A stretch of 64,000 bases of DNA from Marisalimonas marina. Its GTDB lineage: Bacteria > Pseudomonadota > Alphaproteobacteria > Puniceispirillales > Marisalimonadaceae. This document shows, piece by piece, positions 36,564-44,795 of the stretch. The notes beneath the pieces were generated by a model that worked only from the letters and a program-made list of their open reading frames with translations, ran no database searches and had not been told where the DNA came from. The stretch lies in NCBI GenBank assembly GCA_038131365.1, contig JAYPPH010000002.1, forward strand, positions 62,001-126,000, written 5' to 3'. The first letter of the stretch is position 1. Each line of letters opens with the position of its first letter. The position numbers and the translations under genes are program-made.

Positions 36564-38189
36564 ATGATTAAAATTATATTCGCCCTAATTGCTTTATTTA
36601 ATTTATTGAGCTGTACCCCTAACAATCATAAAATACAAATCTTGCAAAATTTTAAAACAGAACAAATAAGCACGTATACTTCAAAATATCTTGTGATAAA
36701 TTACTCAATTTCCAAAGGAGATTATAAAACTGTAAATAGTATTTTAAATAAAGACTTAAATAATGATGAGTTGTTGAAATTTAAATTTTTCTCAAATTTA
36801 GTAAGTGGTAATTTTAATAATGCTAATAAAGTATCAAAATTAATTACAACTGAAGAAAAACAAAATGGTCTTTATTTAATACCTAAGTATATTTTAAATA
36901 TAAAAAATAATAAATTTGAAGAAAATTATAAAATCTCATCAGATAATGAGATTTTTTTTGCTCTTAAAAAAGTAAATAATCTTATAAATTTATGGTCTGA
37001 TATTAAAACACATCGACATAATTTTGATCTTAACGAAAGCTTCAATAATACTTCTCTACACGAATTACTGATTTTAGAAAATTTTTATGATTACAAAGAA
37101 CTAAATGTAATTGCTGATTTTATTTTTAATAATCAATTATTAAATCAAAATGACTACTTATTTTTAGCCGGCTTTTACTTTAGACATGGTAATTTTGAAA
37201 AGTTTAATGAAATTATTGAAACTAAATTAAGCAATCAACTTGATAAAAAATTAATAACAAAAAATTTTATACTTAAAAATGACGTTTTTAGCCAAACTCC
37301 AAATCTCCAAGTTATCATGTCTTCAAAATTATATAACATTGCTATAGAAGAAAATAAAACTGGCGACAAATATAGAAGCTTACAGAAAATTTTATTAGAA
37401 ACTAGCCTCTTTCTATGCCCTGAAATGGATATAGCTAGATATTCTTTAGCAGAAGTATATATGTCAGATAAATTATATGATATTTCTCTTGAGAAATTGA
37501 ATACTATAAATCCTAAATCTTACTATTTTTTAGCAGCCAGCTTAAAAAAATTGTCCATTAATAAATTGCTACTTGAAAGAGATAATTACGGTAAACTGCT
37601 ATTTCAAAAAATTAAAAATTGGCCAGAAAATCAGAGCTTTCTTTATGAATTAGCTGATTATTATAAGTTAAAAAAAGAATATAAAAAATCCTTAAAAATA
37701 TATGAAAAATTAATAAAACAATTTCCTGATAATGAACGTTTAATTTTTTTATATGCCTCTAATTTAGATAAAGTTAACAAATGGAAACAAGCAAAGAATT
37801 TATTCTTAGAACTACTTAAGAAAAACCCCAAAGATACTTATACCCTAAATTATATTTCATATAAACTGGCCTTGAGAAATGAAAATTTAGATTATGCATT
37901 AAATTTAATCAAGAAAGCCCTAACATTAGATCCAGAAAATGGATATTTTCTTGATACTATTGGATGGGTAGAATTTAAAAGAAATAATCTCGAAAAATCT
38001 GTGTTTTATCTTGAAAAGGCTACATCCTTGCTTCCAAACAGTGACGAAGTTTTAGATCATTTAGGAGACTGTTATCTTAAGTTAAACAGAACCAATGAGG
38101 CTATATATGAATGGAAAAAAGCTTTAAAATATGTACAGAATGATGTTTTAAGAAAAAATATTCAAAAAAAAATAAAAGATAATGAATAA
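36564..38189 (+). CDS. TPR-repeat lipoprotein
   Basis: The N-terminus is a lipoprotein signal with lipobox LLSC (C17 region). The remaining 520 residues are helical, with clear tetratricopeptide repeats in the C-terminal half (YKKSLKIYEKLIKQFPDN, LDYALNLIKKALTLDPENG, LEKSVFYLEKATSLLPNS, RTNEAIYEWKKALKY). Such a TPR gene directly before ispE is conserved in alphaproteobacteria. Its 3' end overlaps ispE by 8 bases. Its role is unknown; outer-membrane assembly or envelope scaffolding is likely. Confidence 0.85.
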   Translation: MIKIIFALIALFNLLSCTPNNHKIQILQNFKTEQISTYTSKYLVINYSISKGDYKTVNSILNKDLNNDELLKFKFFSNLVSGNFNNANKVSKLITTEEKQNGLYLIPKYILNIKNNKFEENYKISSDNEIFFALKKVNNLINLWSDIKTHRHNFDLNESFNNTSLHELLILENFYDYKELNVIADFIFNNQLLNQNDYLFLAGFYFRHGNFEKFNEIIETKLSNQLDKKLITKNFILKNDVFSQTPNLQVIMSSKLYNIAIEENKTGDKYRSLQKILLETSLFLCPEMDIARYSLAEVYMSDKLYDISLEKLNTINPKSYYFLAASLKKLSINKLLLERDNYGKLLFQKIKNWPENQSFLYELADYYKLKKEYKKSLKIYEKLIKQFPDNERLIFLYASNLDKVNKWKQAKNLFLELLKKNPKDTYTLNYISYKLALRNENLDYALNLIKKALTLDPENGYFLDTIGWVEFKRNNLEKSVFYLEKATSLLPNSDEVLDHLGDCYLKLNRTNEAIYEWKKALKYVQNDVLRKNIQKKIKDNE

Positions 38190-39076
38190 AACCTTTTACA
38201 TAGACGCACCTGCAAAAATTAACATTAACTTATTTGTAAAAGATAAACTAAAAAATGGACTTCATTCATTAGAAAGCGATATTTGTTTTGTAGAATTGGC
38301 TGATAATATTTTCTTTCGGTTCTGTGATAAAGATGTATTTTTACAAGACAATCTTAAGAAACAATTTTTAATCAATCCACATGATAATTTAATTCTAAAT
38401 GCTTTAAATAAATTTAGACAGTTAACTGAGTGGAATAAAAACTTCTCTATTTACCTAGAAAAAAATTCCAATTGGTGCCGGTCTTGGTGGGGGTTCAGCT
38501 AATGCTGCAGCAACTCTCATTTTATTAAGAAAGTTATTTAATCATCAAACTAAAGTTAACAAACTATCAAAGAATGCTCTTTTTGAAATTGGAAAATCAA
38601 TTGGATCCGATGTTCCAGCATGTATAGAGAGTAAAGACTTAAAACTTAGAGGATATGGGGATAAAATTAAAAGAAATAAAATGCCTTATAATTTTTATTT
38701 TTTAATAATTAATCCAAATATTAAGTTATCTACTAAAGATGTATTTGATCATTTTGAAAAAAACTCAGATAAAAAAATTCCAAAAACCAATATGTTCTGG
38801 GAGAAAATTAATATTTATAATTCGCTTATTTCATCCGCAGTATTTTTAGAACCTGAAATATTAAATGTCCTAGATACTTTCAAAAAATCAAAAAACATTG
38901 TTGCGTATGGAATGAGTGGAAGCGGCTCATCATGTTTTGGTATTTTTAATAATTTAAGTGATATTGAAAATTCTTTGAAACATTTTAAAAAAGAATATTT
39001 CATGTGGTATGGCAAAAAAAAAGATTATAATCTTAATAGGGTTGTTTATTCTAAAGTTCTTGAAAATAAATATTAA
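38182..39076 (+). CDS. ispE: 4-diphosphocytidyl-2-C-methyl-D-erythritol kinase, one apparent frameshift
   Basis: This GHMP kinase of the MEP isoprenoid pathway begins with FYIDAPAKININLFV. The frame breaks at the A-run near 38458-38465: seven A stand where six are needed. Removing one A restores the ATP-binding motif KIPIGAGLGGGSANAA and yields one protein of 297 residues, the normal size, ending with the substrate motif AYGMSGSGSSCFG. The gene is essential in most bacteria that use the MEP pathway, so I interpret this as an error rather than a pseudogene. It overlaps the upstream TPR gene by 8 bases. Confidence 0.88.
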
Positions 39077-39098
39077 ATAATGTAATTCAGTTAATTAT

Positions 39099-39173
39099 TG
39101 GGGCGTAGCCAAGTGGTAAGGCATCGGGTTTTGATCTCGTGTACCGTAGGTTCGAATCCTACCGCCCCAGCCA
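39099..39173 (+). tRNA. tRNA-Gln (anticodon TTG)
   Basis: Acceptor arms TGGGGCG (39099-39105) and CGCCCCA (39163-39169) pair perfectly. The anticodon loop is TTTTGAT with anticodon TTG, and the T loop is TTCGAAT with stem CGTAGG/CCTACC-type pairing. Discriminator G and CCA are encoded. The outermost pair of the anticodon stem is a T-T mismatch. Confidence 0.96.
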
Positions 39174-39242
39174 AATCAATTTAAAAATTAATTAAAAAAC
39201 AACTATAATTATTTTAATTTCTCATGAGAAATTTATACAATT

Positions 39243-40397
39243 CTACTTAATGACATTCATGTTCTTGAGACTATCAAGACATTCTGTAAGAATATCACCT
39301 GATACATCTTTAAATTGATTTCTTAGGTTCCTTTCATTAATCGTTTCTTGTTTAAGTATATAAGCTATTATATTTTTGAACTTATCAGGTATTTGAACAC
39401 TACCTTTTGGGCTTGTTAAATAAGGTTTATTTTCTTTAATTTCAAAATTTATTGAATTATCAACAAAATATGTAGCACCTTCAGACACAATTTTTTTAAC
39501 AGAATACGCTTGCATATTATATGTCCAATTTTGAATAGAATTAGTTACAACGTCTAACGCTTCCTTTGAATTTATTAAATTATTCAATTCGTTAGATAGT
39601 TTTTTTAAGAGTTTTTGAAGCTCGTCTGTATTAGAGTTTACCTTAATATCGCTTCGCATAAATTCGTTCAAAATAAAATTTTGCCAAAGACTTGTTAAAG
39701 CATCAATAGATTTAAAATACGTTAATCCAAAAGCTATGTGTATAGCTCCATTTTGAGAGGCTAGGGCATCATGATATTGCCCTCTTGGAATATAAAGTAA
39801 ATCTCCAGGCCTAAGAGTGACTTGTTCAATAATTTTTCCAGCTCTTTTTCTTCTTTCATCACCACTTAATTTAAAAACTGGATGATTAATGGGACTTTTC
39901 TCAATATTTTCATATATATTCCAAACCTTTTCTCCTTCAAAATGAATAGCAAAAACATCATGCAGGTCAAAGTGAGGGCCAAATGCTTGGTGACTTGCCA
40001 TAGAAAAGTATAAGTTTCCTTGACACCTACCATTTGTTAGTTTTTGGAGATCATCTACAAATTTTAATAAATTTAAATTATGCTTTTGTATATCATTCAA
40101 AATGATGGAAGCTCCTCTAGAAACCAAATTCTGTACCTTATTAACATCAGGTCTATAATTTTGTCCATTAATATCTAAGCTTGGTGAACTGTAATCACTA
40201 AAATTTATTTTTTTTTGATCTAACATCATTATGAAATTATGATTGTTCCAAATATTTGTTTTTGAAAGTATTTCATCTAGGATGTCTAAGCTCATTATGT
40301 TTTCAAAATTTTCTATAAAATTAGGCTTGTACAAGTAATTTTTGCCAAAATGATTTTTAAAAAAACTATCTCCAAATTTTTCTTTAAGGTTTTTCAA
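39243..40397 (-). CDS. JmjC-like cupin oxygenase (RoxA/YcfD type)
   Basis: This Cupin_4 family Fe(II)/2-oxoglutarate oxygenase is related to bacterial ribosomal-protein arginine hydroxylases. The iron-binding residues appear as HFD (HxD) in FGPHFDLHDVFAIHFEGEK and a distal His in PRGQYHDALAS. A helical dimerisation region and a winged-helix-like C-terminus follow. The length of 384 matches the family. It lies 41 bases after the winged-helix regulator gene on the same strand. The likely target, ribosomal protein L16, is inferred from family only. Confidence 0.82.
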   Translation of the reverse strand: MKNLKEKFGDSFFKNHFGKNYLYKPNFIENFENIMSLDILDEILSKTNIWNNHNFIMMLDQKKINFSDYSSPSLDINGQNYRPDVNKVQNLVSRGASIILNDIQKHNLNLLKFVDDLQKLTNGRCQGNLYFSMASHQAFGPHFDLHDVFAIHFEGEKVWNIYENIEKSPINHPVFKLSGDERRKRAGKIIEQVTLRPGDLLYIPRGQYHDALASQNGAIHIAFGLTYFKSIDALTSLWQNFILNEFMRSDIKVNSNTDELQKLLKKLSNELNNLINSKEALDVVTNSIQNWTYNMQAYSVKKIVSEGATYFVDNSINFEIKENKPYLTSPKGSVQIPDKFKNIIAYILKQETINERNLRNQFKDVSGDILTECLDSLKNMNVIK

Positions 40398-40438
40398 AAT
40401 TATTTCTCCTATAAAGTCTCTATAATGGCCTCAACAGC

Positions 40439-41122
40439 CTAAAATTGAAAACTATATAAACCATTATTGTTTGATAATAAAAAAGAGGACTTTGGCTCTA
40501 ATTTATTTAATTTCTGTTTCAGTCTATAAATATGTGTTTCTAACGTATGTGTATTTACACTCTCTGAAACACCCCAAATTGAACTTAATAAATCATTTTT
40601 CGTTAATTCAATGTTTTTATTACTGCAAAAATATAAAAGGAGTTTATTTTCTTTTTCGGTAAGGTGTTCTTTGTTTTTTGAGTTAAGGTTAATTAAAACT
40701 TTTTCATAGGGTAAAAATTTTAAATCATTCATTAAGAATATATCAGAATTTTGGTAAGTGTTTGTACTTAATAAATTTTCTAATTCTTTCAATAAATGAG
40801 AGACTTTAAATGGTTTTTCTAACAGAGTAATTTGTTTTTCTGTCATATTTAAATAAGAATGATTTCTATCATAATAACCTAATAATTTAGTAACTTTATT
40901 ATTTAGATTATAATTTTCAAAAATATTTTTGAAATCTTCACTTATGTTATTTAGGTTTAGTATTAATATGTTAATTGTTAATCTTTCAATTAATTCGATC
41001 AAATCTTTTTCATCTGTTGCTTCATGAATCTGGTATATTTCTTTTATAGAAAGTTGTTCTTTTAAAATCTGGTTTAATTTTATTTCTTTTTCATATATTA
41101 CTATTACTGATTTTTCTTCCAC
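40439..41122 (-). CDS. Response-regulator-like protein with degenerate receiver and winged-helix DNA-binding domain
   Basis: The C-terminal half is a clear OmpR/PhoB-type winged helix (HLTEKENKLLLYFC, LTKNDLLSSIWG, VNTHTLETHIYRLKQKL). The N-terminal half folds like a receiver, ending with the conserved Lys in EKPF. However, the acidic pocket is lost: the start VIVIYEKE has no Asp pair, and the phosphorylation position reads LILNLNN with Asn instead of Asp. It is probably regulated without phosphorylation. It is divergent from ribA across 29 bases and upstream of the cupin oxygenase gene. Confidence 0.82.
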   Translation of the reverse strand: MEEKSVIVIYEKEIKLNQILKEQLSIKEIYQIHEATDEKDLIELIERLTINILILNLNNISEDFKNIFENYNLNNKVTKLLGYYDRNHSYLNMTEKQITLLEKPFKVSHLLKELENLLSTNTYQNSDIFLMNDLKFLPYEKVLINLNSKNKEHLTEKENKLLLYFCSNKNIELTKNDLLSSIWGVSESVNTHTLETHIYRLKQKLNKLEPKSSFLLSNNNGLYSFQF

Positions 41123-41151
41123 TACTTAAACCTTAAAGTTAAACCTCTATT

Positions 41152-42273
41152 ATGAATAATATAAACTTAACATTAAAAATAGAAAGGGCAATATCAGAAC
41201 TTCGAAGAGGTAGTAAGGTAGTCATTACTGATAATAATAATAACCTTTCTATTTTAATAACACCTGCTGAGCTAATACGAGATGATACTGTAGATGAATT
41301 TTCAAAATTAGCAAAGTCTAGACCAAACATACTTTTATCAGCTAACCGTTGTAAAGCTATAGGTATTAATACAGATAATAAACCTTGTTCGATACTGATA
41401 AACAAAAATTGGAATTCATCAGATATCATGTCGATTTGTTTACCACTCTCTAATCAAGAAAAACCAGAAATCAGTGGTGTTATTTCAGAAAGCACAAATG
41501 GTATAGCCTCCTCAGCCCTTTTACTTTTGAGACAAGCCAGGCTATTACCTGCAGCAATAATAAGTTTAGTAAGTTATATTCCAATCGAAAATATTAGAGA
41601 CTGGTGTTTTAAAAACAACCTTATACATGTAGAATTACAAGATATAATAATGTATGAAGAGGTTAGTGCTGACAGCCTGGTAATGGAAGTTAAGGCAAAT
41701 GTCCCTCTATCATACACTGATAACTGCGAAATAGTTATGTTTAGACCAAGAGATGGTGGACACGAACATTTTTGCTTGATTTTTGGAAAAACAAGAGAAA
41801 TGCAAAAATCCTCCAGGACTAATCCACTCGTCAGAATACACAGTCAGTGTATTACTGGGGATATCCTAGGAAGTCTTAAGTGTGACTGTGGCGAACAGTT
41901 AAAACACTCTATCAAAATGATGGCTGATGCTGATGAAGGTGTTTTGGTATACTTGGCTCAAGAGGGACGCGATATAGGGCTATTAAACAAACTTAGAGCA
42001 TATTCATTACAGGAAAGTGGTATGGATACTGTTCAAGCTAATGAAGATTTAGGCTTTAACGATGACGAGAGATTATACTATCCAGCAAAGCAAATGCTAT
42101 CACAACTACAAATAAGCCAAGTCAGATTAATAACTAACAACCCCAATAAAGTTCAACATCTAAATAATTTGGGGATAAATGTTACGGAAAGAATTCCGAT
42201 CAAGATAAAGCCTAACAAACACAACAAGAGCTATCTTAAGACAAAATCAAAAAAGTCTGGTCACTTGCTCTAA
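41152..42273 (+). CDS. ribA: GTP cyclohydrolase II with degenerate RibB-like N-terminal domain
   Basis: Residues about 185-373 are RibA, the first riboflavin enzyme. The zinc ligands fit C-x10-C-x-C (CITGDILGSLKCDC), with RIHSQC before it, AQEGRDIGL and DTVQANEDLGF after. Residues 1-180 resemble 3,4-dihydroxy-2-butanone-4-phosphate synthase, but the acidic catalytic loop is replaced by ITDNNNNLSILI, so that half is probably inactive. This arrangement is known in alphaproteobacteria. The DHBP synthase must then be elsewhere. Confidence 0.9.
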   Translation: MNNINLTLKIERAISELRRGSKVVITDNNNNLSILITPAELIRDDTVDEFSKLAKSRPNILLSANRCKAIGINTDNKPCSILINKNWNSSDIMSICLPLSNQEKPEISGVISESTNGIASSALLLLRQARLLPAAIISLVSYIPIENIRDWCFKNNLIHVELQDIIMYEEVSADSLVMEVKANVPLSYTDNCEIVMFRPRDGGHEHFCLIFGKTREMQKSSRTNPLVRIHSQCITGDILGSLKCDCGEQLKHSIKMMADADEGVLVYLAQEGRDIGLLNKLRAYSLQESGMDTVQANEDLGFNDDERLYYPAKQMLSQLQISQVRLITNNPNKVQHLNNLGINVTERIPIKIKPNKHNKSYLKTKSKKSGHLL

Positions 42274-42277
42274 ATAA

Positions 42278-42946
42278 TTATTCTCTATTTCCAAAAATTG
42301 CAGAACCCACTCTAACTGAAGTGGCACCAAATTTTATTGCCTCTTTGAAATCGTTACTCATACCCATTGATAACTCTTTCAAATTATTTCTATCTGCAAT
42401 TTTTTTAAGTAAAGCAAAATGCATAGCAGGCTCTTCATTTAATGGAGGTATACACATCAAACCTACTACTGGTAATCTTAGATCTTCTTTACAATATTTT
42501 ATGAAGCTATCTGATTGAAGAGGTTCGATACCACTCTTCTGAATTTCACTTCCAGTATTAATTTGTATAAAGAAACTCTTAGTTTTAACGTTTTCGTTAA
42601 AGTTCTTTGCAATCTCTTTTGCAAGCTTTTCCCTATCAATTGTCTCTATAACATCAAAAAGATTTAGTGCTTGTTTTACTTTATTCGTTTGAAGGGGACC
42701 AATTAATCTTATCTCCAAGTTTTTATATTGTTGTATTTTCAAAGCCCATCTTTGTTGAGCTTCTTGTACTCTGTTTTCTCCAAAATATTTATGGCCAGCC
42801 TCTAAGGCTTCAATCACCTTTTCTTCGTTTTGTTTTTTTGAAACTGCTACTAGTTTAGGTAGGGGATATTTTGCAAAGTTACTATTTTTGTGTGTATACT
42901 CAATTGTGCTTTTAATTATATCTATATTTTCTTTTATTCCGTACAA
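42278..42946 (-). CDS. YggS/PROSC-family PLP homeostasis protein
   Basis: This single-domain alanine-racemase-fold PLP protein buffers pyridoxal phosphate. The PLP lysine lies in LVAVSKKQ; HKYFGENRVQEAQQRW, IGPLQTNKVKQAL, INTGSEIQKSGI, LMCIPP and LSMGMSNDFKEAIKFGATSVRVGSAIFG are characteristic. At 222 residues it has the normal length. It converges on ribA with 4 bases between stops. Confidence 0.95.
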   Translation of the reverse strand: MYGIKENIDIIKSTIEYTHKNSNFAKYPLPKLVAVSKKQNEEKVIEALEAGHKYFGENRVQEAQQRWALKIQQYKNLEIRLIGPLQTNKVKQALNLFDVIETIDREKLAKEIAKNFNENVKTKSFFIQINTGSEIQKSGIEPLQSDSFIKYCKEDLRLPVVGLMCIPPLNEEPAMHFALLKKIADRNNLKELSMGMSNDFKEAIKFGATSVRVGSAIFGNRE

Positions 42947-43066
42947 TAATGTCTCCTATTAGGATAAATTTTAAAAATCATCAATAGTTGCAAAAATACA
43001 ACACGCAAGAAAAAAAAGTGATATTTTTGTCATTATTTCTAGTATTCTATTAATAGTTATTCTATT

Positions 43067-43125
43067 TATAATACAAATGTTTCTATGGTGGAAACATAAT
43101 TAACCTGTTTTCTTTTTAGAAAACA
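43067..43125 (+). promoter_or_regulatory. Porin promoter -10 and 5'-leader hairpins
   Basis: TATAAT at 43067-43072 is a perfect -10 box; no good -35 is seen at 17 bases. Transcription would begin near 43079, directly at an inverted repeat (ATGTTTC 43077-43083, GAAACAT 43091-43097). A second hairpin with perfect 8-base arms lies at 43106-43125 (TGTTTTCT/AGAAAACA). Then comes AAGGGG before the ATG at 43146. Paired 5' hairpins fit a stabilised, highly expressed porin mRNA. Confidence 0.45.
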
Positions 43126-43145
43126 TCTTAAAAAGGGGATACGCA

Positions 43146-44166
43146 ATGCGTAAATTACTTTTAGGTACAACTGCTTTAGCTGCTGCTGCTACTCTTTCAG
43201 CAAACGCTGCATTAGCAGATGTTTCAATTTCTGGTTACTATGAGTGGGATTATCAAAATGTCGACTCAGAAATAACCACTAATGATGGAACATCTTTTGG
43301 TAGTGATTCAGAAATTACATTTTCAAATTTTCAAACAAAACTGATTCAGGTTTAGACAATTGCTTTAATGTTACTGAAATGAATCAGATGATGGTGATGT
43401 GAGCTTCTATCACATGATGAAAAGTTCATTTTCAATTTCTGGTGGTTTTGGTAAAATTAGTTCTTGGTGGAAATGACGGTGTTGGTGACAACTACGGTGT
43501 TGCTAATCAGACCTTCCTGCTGAAGAAAATATACAAGCTGGTCAGTCAATTCTATTGGATAACATAACCATCTGATTAAATGCATGACTGATATTATTGG
43601 CTTATCTGGTGATAATAAACAAGTATGCATATCACTTACCTGCAATGGGTGGATTAACTGCTGGTGTTTCTTACACTGATTCAGGTGCAGCTGGATCAAC
43701 AGATTCAACAGAAGTTGGTTTTAAATATACAATGGATGCTGGTGGTGCTTCTATAACAATTGGTGGTGCAACAGGTACAACAAAGAAGTTTCTCTACACA
43801 AGATGAAGATACACAAGTTATTGGTGTCAAAATTAGTTTCTGGTAACATTACAGCTGTAGTTTCTCAGGCAATCAACTATGAAGCATGCAGCTGAAGATG
43901 AAAGATGAAGAGTCAAATGGTGCTGCTGTTCAGTTTTAAAGTTTCTGATGGTATGACTTTTACTGCACATACAGTTGAAACTGAAGATAGATTTAGTACT
44001 ACTAGTGAAGAAGTACACAAACTCAGGTGTTGAAATTGCTTACACAATTGCATCTGGTTTAACTGCTTACATAAACGTAGAAGATTATGACTATAAAAAA
44101 GGAACAAGTACTAGTGACAATGATAACGGAACAGTTTCAAAACTTACAATTAAAGCAACATTCTAA
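43146..44166 (+). pseudogene. Gram-negative porin, broken by many small indels
   Basis: The N-terminus is a signal peptide (MRKLLLGTTALAAAATLSANAALA) followed by DVSISGYYEWDYQN, and the end is YINVEDYDYKK...LTIKATF with a terminal Phe, typical of an outer-membrane beta-barrel. Between about 43340 and 44030 the frame changes roughly ten times, yet porin-like segments are readable in all three frames (SGGFGK, VLGGNDGVGDNYGVANQ, AGVSYTDSG, VGFKYTMDAGGAS, VSDGMTFTAHTVETEDRF). Indels are of both signs. The promoter, ribosome site and terminator are intact. This looks like a recent or technical break of a functional 340-residue porin rather than old decay. Confidence 0.85.
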
Positions 44167-44188
44167 TTGCTTTAGAATTAATTATAAG

Positions 44189-44214
44189 AAGGGCGGCAAA
44201 TGCCGCCCTTTTTT
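44189..44214 (+). terminator. Intrinsic terminator after the porin
   Basis: A perfect GC-rich stem (44189-44197 AAGGGCGGC with 44202-44210 GCCGCCCTT) has a 4-base loop and is followed by TTTT, 23 bases after the porin stop. It is the clearest intrinsic terminator in the window. Confidence 0.92.
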
Positions 44215-44288
44215 ATATGATTAAATTTTAATTGATGTATTATGTAAACTTTATTAGAACAAATTATATCTATTTATAAGGTAAAAAA

Positions 44289-44786
44289 ATGATTAAATAT
44301 TTTATGATACTTCTAATTACTCTTTTAGTATCATCTTGTTCAAAGAATCAAGTTGTAACTAATCCTATTACAGGCGAAAAACCTACACCTGGTATTTTTT
44401 CAAAGGATGCTTCAAAAGGTATCTCACTAGATCAAATTCTTAACCCACAAAATAGAGACGGAATAAGCGCTAATGTTAATGGCTTCCTCTGGAGGGCTTC
44501 TCTAAATGTTTTATCTATCGCTCCATTAATATCGACTGATGCTTTAGGCGGCACGATTATAACTGACTGGTATATTAATAAAAATATCAAAAACCAGAGA
44601 ATAAAAATAACAGCTTTCATAAAAACAAGCGAATTAAGATCCGATGGAATAGACATCAAAGTTCATGTTCAAAAAAAAGAAAATGGGGTCTGGTCTGATA
44701 CTATGACAAACGAGAAACTAGAATCTCAAATAGAAGACCAAATTTTAAATGAAGCTCGAATTTTAAGAATTAATTCACTTAAATAA
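44289..44786 (+). CDS. DUF3576 lipoprotein
   Basis: The signal is a lipobox VSSC (C17) and the protein has 165 residues. The segment NGFLWRASLNVLSIAPLISTDALGGTIITDWY is characteristic of the DUF3576 family, whose gene precedes leuS in most alphaproteobacteria. A C-terminal QIEDQILNEARILR segment follows. Function unknown; probably an outer-membrane lipoprotein. It ends 9 bases before leuS. Confidence 0.9.
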   Translation: MIKYFMILLITLLVSSCSKNQVVTNPITGEKPTPGIFSKDASKGISLDQILNPQNRDGISANVNGFLWRASLNVLSIAPLISTDALGGTIITDWYINKNIKNQRIKITAFIKTSELRSDGIDIKVHVQKKENGVWSDTMTNEKLESQIEDQILNEARILRINSLK

Positions 44787-44795
44787 TCTAATCCT

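Noticed and set aside
38182..39076. ispE, leuS, hemE and the ubiH-like gene as true pseudogenes
   Set aside because: Each has a single extra base, otherwise perfect conserved motifs and full length; three are normally essential. Sequencing error explains them better.
43146..44166. Porin frame changes as programmed frameshifting or phase variation
   Set aside because: There are about ten indels of both signs spread across 0.7 kb with no common slippery site or tract, so no single switching mechanism fits.
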